A program made the position numbers and the translations under genes. A stretch of DNA of 37,661 nucleotides from an uncultured Acetatifactor sp. (lineage in GTDB: Bacteria; Bacillota; Clostridia; Lachnospirales; Lachnospiraceae): positions 1,647 to 39,307 of the forward strand of contig CAJUAP010000032.1 of the NCBI GenBank assembly GCA_910584435.1, read 5' to 3'. The notes under the pieces were generated by a model. The model did not search any database and had not been told where the DNA came from. It was given only the letters and a program-made list of their open reading frames with translations. The first letter of the stretch is position 1; each line of letters starts with the position of its first letter. Below are positions 31,521 to 37,661 of this stretch, piece after piece.

Positions 31521-34046
31521 TTAGCGAAATGGCTGTCTTCCCCTTTGTGACGAGCCTCCGTTCCACTTGGTGTTTCCCTTTCCAAATTTCTGAGATGATC
31601 TCCTGCCGGACAATTTGGGACCGCGGCTTGCCGACTGATATCTGCCGCCGCGTCTGCCTGCAGTCTCCCTTGCACTGCTGCCTCCTGCGGATGACCTTAC
31701 TGCACCGCTTCCGCCGCTGCCGACAAACTGATTGCCCTCACTTTCCGTTACATTACCGCCGGATGCGGCTTCCCCTGCATTAACCAAGTTTCCGTCCGAG
31801 GATGAACCTTCATTTCCGCTGTCACCGTCTCCTGCATCACTTCCACTGTCCGTTCTGTTTCCGCTGCTGCTTCCGGCAGCTGCCAGATTGCTTACGGACG
31901 AACTTCTCTCACGGCTATTGTTTCCGGATACTCCTCTTACGGCACTGCCCTCGCGCGGATTTTCGGAAACCCGATTCACCGATTTCCCTCCTGCATTTCC
32001 GGCATTACCTCCTGTACCGCCGTGGCTGCTGCTTCCTGACGCTCCGCTTCCCGATGCTCCGCCCCCACGGCTGCTGCCTCCTGACTTTCCGCTTCCCGAT
32101 GCTCCGCCTCCGCGGCTGCTGCCTCCTGACGCCTTTGCATTTGTACCACGTCCTCCGCCTGAAGAAGCTTTTCCGTTTCCGCCGCTGGCTTTACTTCCCT
32201 TTGCTCCTCCTTGACCGTTATCGCTGCCCCCTGACTTTCCTCTCACCCCGGCGCTGCTTCCGCCGGAAAATTTATTTCCGCTTCCGGAGCCGCCGGAAGA
32301 ACTGCTCTTTCCTGAAGAACCGCCTCCGGAACCTCCTTTCGCCGAACCGCCTCCCATAACCGAACCTGCTGCCGCACCAGCCAGTAAACCGGCCGCTGCG
32401 CCTTCTGCACGAGATTGAGGTGCCGACAAATCCGCTAAGTTCCCTTCCTTTCCTTTACCACCATGTCCGACACCATCCTTGAACATGGCATTTGCCTCTT
32501 TTTTTGCCTGATTTCTCTGATGAATCCTCTTCGCACCACGATACAGCTGGCCGGGTGCCTGAACCACCTTCCCCACTGCCTTCAGCCCAAGCCCTGCAGT
32601 CTGTGCCACCTTTCCTCCTACAATCCCTCCTAACGCCGCACTGAGCGCCTCAGAATTGGCCGCCGCACCGCTGTTGCCAGCCACAATCTGCGTAAGCAGA
32701 GGGGAAGCCTTCAGCACTGCATAGGAACCTCCCAGGATAAACAAAAGCTGACAGAGATAATTGGTAAAACCATCCTCGAAAAACCGCAGTTTCCCATCCA
32801 TAATAACCTGAATCATTACCAGATAAAGCCGCATTGCCATCACTGATCCGAATCCGCTGATAACCTTGATTGTAAACGCCTGGCGCCAGGTTTGGAACCT
32901 CATGCCGTCATCTAAGGGTATGGTGGAGACAAATGCCGGCGCCGACAGATAGAGCAGAAGCAGATCAAACAGCCTCAGGATAAACAGGAAGATACACTGG
33001 GTCATAATTACCACGAATACAATACAGGTAATATATCCCACATCATACCGCATTTCCCAGATATCAAAGTCCTTCCTTACCTGAGTCAGATTTTCATAGC
33101 TTTTCGTCCCGTTCAGATAACTTCTTCTGAGCGCATCGTCAAAAGATGCATTGCGCCTGTATACAGAGCTGTTTGCCGCATCCATGGAACTTACCAGGAA
33201 AATCGTAGTTGCAACGGATACCTTGCCCTGATCCGGCCTGGATGCCGTCTCCATAGGACGGAACTGAGGATTATATTTAATCTCATCCATCACCGTGGTA
33301 AGCGCCTCAGTCACGGAAGAATCCACCGTCTCCAATTCAAGATCCTGACCGATATCCCCCGCACCGGCAATCAATGCAATGGCCGACTGCCAGGTATGAT
33401 GCCCATCCACCATGGGATATTCATAGCTGAAAAACTGCTGCTGCTGAAGAAATAACAGATCCTCCCTGATATTATTAAAGCATACATTGATGTTATAGCG
33501 GTTTTCCACGGAACTATTGACGGAATAATTTGCAATGGTATTCATAATCCGGGTCATAGCCGCATTCTCTGCCCCCGTAAAACGTTTTGCATTGCCCCCG
33601 TCATTGAGCAGAGTGGACGCATTGCTCATGAGATAATCGATCCGTATGAGGCAGATATTGGCCAGGTTGATACTGGCAATACAAATTACAGACACAAACA
33701 GAAAACTGACACAGGAACGCAGCGCCCCATTCAGAATCTGCCCCAGGGACTGTTTTACGCCGCCTCCCATATCCAATATCTTACGTGTCACTGCCACTAC
33801 GGTGAATACAAAGCACAGTACTACGCTGATAGCCGTCATTCCCCAGAAGATTACCGCTATGATATTCTGGCCGAAAAAGACATTAACCAGATAATCCTTC
33901 TGACCATTGTAGGATACCTTCGTAATTCCGGCAAATACATCAAATATTTTCTCCATAAAGTCCACCAACATAAGCAGTACTCGAAGCAGCTTATAAAGCA
34001 GAACGAAAAACCAGTCAAATAAAAGTCTTGTGAGCCACTTTCCCAT
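31521..34046 (-). CDS. VirB6/TrbL-like multi-spanning channel protein
   Basis: An 841-aa protein with an amphipathic N-terminal segment (residues 4-40) and about six further membrane helices up to about residue 460 (for example IIAVIFWGMTAISVVLCFVF and YITCIVFVVIMTQCIFLFIL). From about 480 to 841 it is a Gly/Ser/Ala-rich, basic low-complexity tail ending in SSQRGRQPFR. Gene order between VirD4 and VirB4 supports a VirB6/TrbL role in the inner-membrane channel. AGGAG precedes the ATG. A long disordered tail is common in Firmicute TrbL proteins, but its length here is unusual. Confidence 0.85.
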   Translation of the reverse strand: MGKWLTRLLFDWFFVLLYKLLRVLLMLVDFMEKIFDVFAGITKVSYNGQKDYLVNVFFGQNIIAVIFWGMTAISVVLCFVFTVVAVTRKILDMGGGVKQSLGQILNGALRSCVSFLFVSVICIASINLANICLIRIDYLMSNASTLLNDGGNAKRFTGAENAAMTRIMNTIANYSVNSSVENRYNINVCFNNIREDLLFLQQQQFFSYEYPMVDGHHTWQSAIALIAGAGDIGQDLELETVDSSVTEALTTVMDEIKYNPQFRPMETASRPDQGKVSVATTIFLVSSMDAANSSVYRRNASFDDALRRSYLNGTKSYENLTQVRKDFDIWEMRYDVGYITCIVFVVIMTQCIFLFILRLFDLLLLYLSAPAFVSTIPLDDGMRFQTWRQAFTIKVISGFGSVMAMRLYLVMIQVIMDGKLRFFEDGFTNYLCQLLFILGGSYAVLKASPLLTQIVAGNSGAAANSEALSAALGGIVGGKVAQTAGLGLKAVGKVVQAPGQLYRGAKRIHQRNQAKKEANAMFKDGVGHGGKGKEGNLADLSAPQSRAEGAAAGLLAGAAAGSVMGGGSAKGGSGGGSSGKSSSSGGSGSGNKFSGGSSAGVRGKSGGSDNGQGGAKGSKASGGNGKASSGGGRGTNAKASGGSSRGGGASGSGKSGGSSRGGGASGSGASGSSSHGGTGGNAGNAGGKSVNRVSENPREGSAVRGVSGNNSRERSSSVSNLAAAGSSSGNRTDSGSDAGDGDSGNEGSSSDGNLVNAGEAASGGNVTESEGNQFVGSGGSGAVRSSAGGSSARETAGRRGGRYQSASRGPKLSGRRSSQKFGKGNTKWNGGSSQRGRQPFR

Positions 34047-34062
34047 TTATTATCTCCTATTA

Positions 34063-34198
34063 GAGTTCCGTCTCTCCACTCCAGCCCCCCTTGCAGGGGA
34101 GCAATTTTCATCCACAAATAGCGCATCTGAAAATTCTCCCGGGGGCTTCCGTTCCGAGACTGTTTTTTGATTTGTTCCGTCTCTCCACTCCAGAACCC
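34063..34198 (-). promoter_or_regulatory. Structured intercistronic element C
   Basis: The layout matches 23073-23220: direct repeats GTTCCGTCTCTCCACTCCAG at about 34066 and 34174, a long hairpin between them (minus strand GCCCCCGGGAG...ATTTTCA with TGAAAAT...CTCCCC...GGGGGGC), and GTTCCGAGAC at 34151-34160. The arm sequence differs from element B, yet the paired positions change together. It separates the surface-protein and TrbL-like genes. Confidence 0.8.
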
Positions 34199-34213
34199 AT
34201 TCTCTTTCCTTAT

Positions 34214-35323
34214 TTACCTGACCCTCAGATGGGTCTTCACATACCGGAAATAGCCGCCCAGACCCGCCGCAATCATAATGAGCAGCAGGAAAACCAGCAT
34301 GGAAGTCATTGTAAAATACATCTCTATGGTAAAACGATATTCACTGCTGTTGCCTGCCTTATCCCGGATTGTCACAGTATATTCCCCGTAATCTTCCAGG
34401 GTAAGGTTATACGGAACGTTGACAGACTGCCCATCCCTGACCACCTCTATGACACTCTCTTCCTCCCCCTGCCGTATCATAGTCACCGGCCCGTGGGCGG
34501 ATTCTCCCATGACCCCCTGCAGTTCCAGCCTGGGTGCAACAGAATCCTTCTCAAGTTCTACACGGTAAGATAGTCCTATCTTGTCACAGCCGAATTCATA
34601 GATATATTTACCGTCGCTGGGCATCTGGGAGGATGTGCCCGAAGGCGCCGCTGCCTGCTCATCATTGACAATGACACTGATATAGTTGAAGCCTTCTGGA
34701 ATTTCAAACCATTCCATAGAATTCGTTATGGACTGCAGGATGGTAAACTCAAACCGGTCTCCGTCCGTACTTCCCTGCCCATAGGTTTCCATGACATAAG
34801 CCCCTTCCTGGACAATGTTGTAGATATCCGCATCCGTCACCCTGTCCCCGTCGCGGTAGAGGACGTACTGATGCCTTGTGCCAAGCTGGAAGGAGATGCT
34901 TCCGTTTGTAATAATCCCATTGGGAAGAGAACTGTAATACCGCTTGCTTCTATCCCCCTGTACATAATTGACATACATTTTCAGATCGGTATCATAGCCC
35001 ATATTATCCGTAATCATAATTACATTATTATCTTCATTTCCGTCGTCCTCCGGAACTCCGCCGGTTCGCTGATCCAGCACTCCCTCATAACCAAGATCAT
35101 AGTCCTCAGGCATATAAATGACTGTAGTCCGGCTCTCCTGGCCGCTCTGGTTCCCTTGATCCTCCTGTGCTCCCTGGGACACATCCTCCGCCGGAGGATT
35201 GCCCCCTTCCGGCATACTTGCGGCTCTGACAGGCAATACTGCTGCAATTCCCAAAATCAATGCAGCCGCAAGTCCTGCCGTCCGTATGGAATAATGTTCT
35301 GATAAATATTCTCTCAATCTCAT
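34214..35323 (-). CDS. Exported Ig-like surface protein, membrane anchored
   Basis: A 369-aa protein with a signal peptide (residues 1-35, cut near VRAAS), a low-complexity Gly/Glu/Gln linker, a central domain and an Ig-like segment ending DYGEYTVTIRDKAGNSSEYRFTI, then a C-terminal membrane helix (about 338-360) and a short basic tail. It should sit outside the cell, anchored at its C terminus. Its ATG overlaps the VirD4 stop by four bases (ATGA), so production is coupled to VirD4. Comparable anchored proteins occur in Firmicute conjugative modules, possibly in cell contact; the exact family is not identified. Confidence 0.85.
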   Translation of the reverse strand: MRLREYLSEHYSIRTAGLAAALILGIAAVLPVRAASMPEGGNPPAEDVSQGAQEDQGNQSGQESRTTVIYMPEDYDLGYEGVLDQRTGGVPEDDGNEDNNVIMITDNMGYDTDLKMYVNYVQGDRSKRYYSSLPNGIITNGSISFQLGTRHQYVLYRDGDRVTDADIYNIVQEGAYVMETYGQGSTDGDRFEFTILQSITNSMEWFEIPEGFNYISVIVNDEQAAAPSGTSSQMPSDGKYIYEFGCDKIGLSYRVELEKDSVAPRLELQGVMGESAHGPVTMIRQGEEESVIEVVRDGQSVNVPYNLTLEDYGEYTVTIRDKAGNSSEYRFTIEMYFTMTSMLVFLLLIMIAAGLGGYFRYVKTHLRVR

Positions 35324-37335
35324 TCTTCCTCTTCCTCATCCCCTACGATAAGCTGATTCCGCCTTGCCACATCGTAAAAGACCTTATCCGCAATAAAAAC
35401 GTTCTTACGAACCTCTGTTAAATCCATCTGCCCCATCTGATAATATTTACACAGATAACTGGGCGTAAATTTCGTCATCAGAGGATAATTTCCAAAGGTA
35501 ACAATGATGGCGTTTCCGGTGCTCTCCTTATTGTTCAGCTTCTGCAGCTCCGAAGGATAAATCAGGGGCCTGGTCTGCATCTGGGAAGACAGGGAGAACT
35601 GGCCGTCCTTATCCTGGGAATTGCTGGATACGCTGTTGGTAGATATGGTCACATTGCCGCACAGCTCCGAGAATTCCTTACAGGTGTCAATATCATTGGA
35701 GCCGATGAACATTTTCACACCGCAGTTGCTCTTCACAATATCCGCAACCTGATCCCCATACACTGCATTGAGCTGGGCATAGGACTGCACCACCATATTA
35801 AACCATATCTTTCTGGAACGTCCTACCGTAATCATCTTATCGAATTTCTCTATCTTAGGCATATTTCCGAATTCATCCAGAATAAAATATACATTCCTCG
35901 GCAGGGACAAATCCTCCCTGGAAGATGCCTTCTTAATCAACGCCTTATACATACACAGGATAAACACCGAAGCCAGAGCATGCCTGGTATCCTTCTCGTC
36001 CGGTATCTTCAGGAACAACGCCGTAGGCCGCTCCGCAAGTCCGTCGGCATCAATGTCCGTGGCGGAGGTCAGTCCGCACAGACCCTTGTCATTGAACATG
36101 GAGAGCTTATCGAAGGCAATGGACATATAACTGGAAAGGGTGGAGTCCGCCGCGCTTAACACCTGTCTGGACAGCGTAACCGCAGAGGACAGATTACTCC
36201 TTCCCTGAAAATACCTCTTTAACTCCGCAAATTCATTTTCAGAATTGGCAATGATTTTATTTAAATTAAAGAAATTATATTTGTCCTTTGTCATATGTAA
36301 TTCCGGATCTTCACTGTCCTCCAGCATGGCCAGCAGCGTAGCCATAATGATTGACCTGGCTCCCTTCTCCCACACCGGATCGTCCTTTGATTCAATAGGG
36401 CAGATAACGGACACCAGATCGTTCAGATCCTCATACATCTCATCGTAGATTTTCTGCCTGGCCACCGATACATCATTGGCACATTCTTCCCGTGTCGGAT
36501 AGGCTGTCCCCGCATATTCATACCATAATCCATTTTCGCTGCCATAGAGATCCTCACTATAGAGCAGGGTAAGCTTGGGATATTTTTCCACAGAATCTTT
36601 ATGTACTTTAATCCCCTTTCCGGCCTCTACATAATCCTGGTACATGTTCCAGATACTTTCCAGCGGATTCCAGCGGTAAGAAGAATAGGTATCTCTCAAA
36701 TCCAGCACCTTCACATCATACCCCTGTTCCTTTAACTTGCCGCTGTGGAGGGAGAACAGCTCTCCCTTAGGGTCTGTCATAATCATGGAAGAACCTGAAC
36801 TGGTCTCCGCGATAATCTGAATCATGGGATTGATAAATGTAGTCGTCTTACCTGAACCGGTAGCACCGATAACAAGGCTGTGGGCGCCGGGACATACATT
36901 GACTTCCAGCTCATTCCCCTTGTTGTTCAGAACCGCCCTCACAGGCACCCCATCCTTACTGACTTCTGCAGCCTGGCTGAAACGAAATCCCGGAAAATAT
37001 TTATCCCTCTCCTTATCCGTCAGAAAACGGGAGTTCTCCAGCGGACTCAACAGACCATCAGGCCCCCTGCCTTTTTTCCCGCCCCCTGTCATAAGCTTCT
37101 TCGCCGATACCTTCCTTCTGGCAAGTGCAAAGTACATCAGCAGCAACAGTGCCGGAAATACCAATCCATATATGTATGCCTCCGGTTTCAGAAGTACCTG
37201 TGGTGAAAATAAGGGTTCTCCTCCTTTGAATTCTTCTATCCTGAGCGCCAGACTGCCGAAGATAAATGCGCCTGCCGCCACTCCCAGGATACCTCCCAAT
37301 ACAATCAGTACAATCTTCCATGCCTTTTTCTCCAT
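35320..37335 (-). CDS. VirD4/TraG-type coupling ATPase
   Basis: A 671-aa protein with two N-terminal membrane helices (about 9-31 and 54-72), Walker A GATGSGKTT (157-165) and Walker B VYFILDEFG (482-490), diagnostic of type IV coupling proteins that bring substrate to the channel. Motifs MTDPKGEL and RWNPLE follow the TraG pattern. AGGA lies close before the ATG. It is the first gene of the operon after a promoter-like sequence at 37577-37605. Normally it would pair with a relaxase, but none is encoded here. Substrate type (DNA or protein) is therefore open. Confidence 0.95.
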   Translation of the reverse strand: MEKKAWKIVLIVLGGILGVAAGAFIFGSLALRIEEFKGGEPLFSPQVLLKPEAYIYGLVFPALLLLMYFALARRKVSAKKLMTGGGKKGRGPDGLLSPLENSRFLTDKERDKYFPGFRFSQAAEVSKDGVPVRAVLNNKGNELEVNVCPGAHSLVIGATGSGKTTTFINPMIQIIAETSSGSSMIMTDPKGELFSLHSGKLKEQGYDVKVLDLRDTYSSYRWNPLESIWNMYQDYVEAGKGIKVHKDSVEKYPKLTLLYSEDLYGSENGLWYEYAGTAYPTREECANDVSVARQKIYDEMYEDLNDLVSVICPIESKDDPVWEKGARSIIMATLLAMLEDSEDPELHMTKDKYNFFNLNKIIANSENEFAELKRYFQGRSNLSSAVTLSRQVLSAADSTLSSYMSIAFDKLSMFNDKGLCGLTSATDIDADGLAERPTALFLKIPDEKDTRHALASVFILCMYKALIKKASSREDLSLPRNVYFILDEFGNMPKIEKFDKMITVGRSRKIWFNMVVQSYAQLNAVYGDQVADIVKSNCGVKMFIGSNDIDTCKEFSELCGNVTISTNSVSSNSQDKDGQFSLSSQMQTRPLIYPSELQKLNNKESTGNAIIVTFGNYPLMTKFTPSYLCKYYQMGQMDLTEVRKNVFIADKVFYDVARRNQLIVGDEEEEE

Positions 37336-37661
37336 TTTCCTGTATCACCCTTCCCTGTCAAACCATTTTCCCTTCCGATGCTGCCATTCCATACCACATG
37401 GCAGATTCTCATTTCTTCTCCGCTTTCCCGCCGGGGAAAACTGCTGCCGTTCCCGGGCCGCATCAGAAGATCCGCCATGCGTATCCAAAGCCTTCACAGA
37501 AGGATTCCAATTATGTTCAAAACCCGTCAATCTTGCAGCCCTGTTGAAATCCAGAATTCTTAATGCTATATTTTTGTTATTATCTTAACATGGGTATTTT
37601 TCCAATCCTAGTACATTATTGCATTAATTTTTGAGTAAATAGTAGACTTACATCCGAATAT
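37336..37661. other. Upstream spacer of transfer operon
   Basis: No gene I can support. A 61-codon minus frame (37345-37530) starts only with TTG, lacks an RBS and has atypical composition. The upper part is AT-rich and contains the promoter candidate; the lower 230 nt would be a long 5' leader of the VirD4 gene. Confidence 0.6.
37577..37605 (-). promoter_or_regulatory. Promoter candidate for transfer operon
   Basis: On the minus strand, TTGGAA (37600-37605), a 17-nt spacer and TAATAA (37577-37582) make a good vegetative-type promoter match. It would give a leader of about 235 nt before VirD4. Found by eye only. Confidence 0.5.

Noticed and set aside
37345..37530. 61-codon minus frame before the VirD4 gene
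   Set aside because: Only a TTG start, no RBS, and odd composition; more likely the untranslated leader.

Overview
The window looks like chromosomal DNA of an anaerobic gut Firmicute, most likely a Lachnospiraceae relative. This is inferred from protein style: a CotS-like spore-coat kinase homologue, SpoIIA/Rsb-type regulators, a Firmicute M3 oligopeptidase, GH112/GH105 enzymes and VirB4/VirD4-type transfer proteins, with strong AGGAGG-type ribosome binding sites throughout. No rRNA, tRNA, CRISPR array, integrase or transposase gene was seen. Nearly all genes lie on the minus strand; only a membrane protein (7312-8436) and leuA (15440-17446) are on the plus strand.

Region 1 (1-7311, minus) is housekeeping: M3 oligopeptidase, a membrane-anchored foldase-like protein with a repetitive Ser/Gly/Glu tail, a HAD phosphatase, CCA tRNA nucleotidyltransferase and a CotS-family kinase-like protein. 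Region 2 (7312-8505, plus) is one membrane protein of unknown function with a bidirectional terminator.

Region 3 (8566-15029, minus) reads as an intracellular rhamnogalacturonan-I salvage cluster: GH105 unsaturated rhamnogalacturonyl hydrolase, a CE12-like acetylesterase translationally coupled to it (TAATG), a small protein, and a GH112 beta-galactoside phosphorylase. That context favours galactosyl-1,4-rhamnose over lacto-N-biose as the GH112 substrate. A 203-aa unknown protein precedes the cluster.

Region 4 (15033-17486, plus) holds a 2-isopropylmalate synthase whose LeuA regulatory domain runs directly into a complete AraC-type DNA-binding domain. A leucine biosynthetic enzyme that may also be a transcription factor is the most striking single gene here.

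Region 5 (17519-20286, minus) is a partner-switching module: STAS antagonist, 7-TM PP2C phosphatase, HATPase anti-sigma kinase and a second STAS protein, with no sigma factor in view.

Region 6 (20487-37335, minus) is a type IV secretion/conjugation-type operon that seems to start at a promoter near 37577-37605: VirD4 ATPase, an exported Ig-like anchored protein, a VirB6/TrbL-like channel protein, a PrgI-VirB4 fusion with a long acidic tail, a coiled-coil protein with a Lys/Gln/Ala repeat tail, and two very large tandem paralogues of unknown function. No relaxase, peptidoglycan hydrolase or integrase is present. Most spacers in this operon carry palindromic elements; two (23073-23220 and 34063-34198) share an architecture with compensatory arm changes, and part of the same element lies in the leader of the GH112 gene. 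These elements, the enzyme-regulator fusion and the paralogue pair are the best candidates for undescribed biology.
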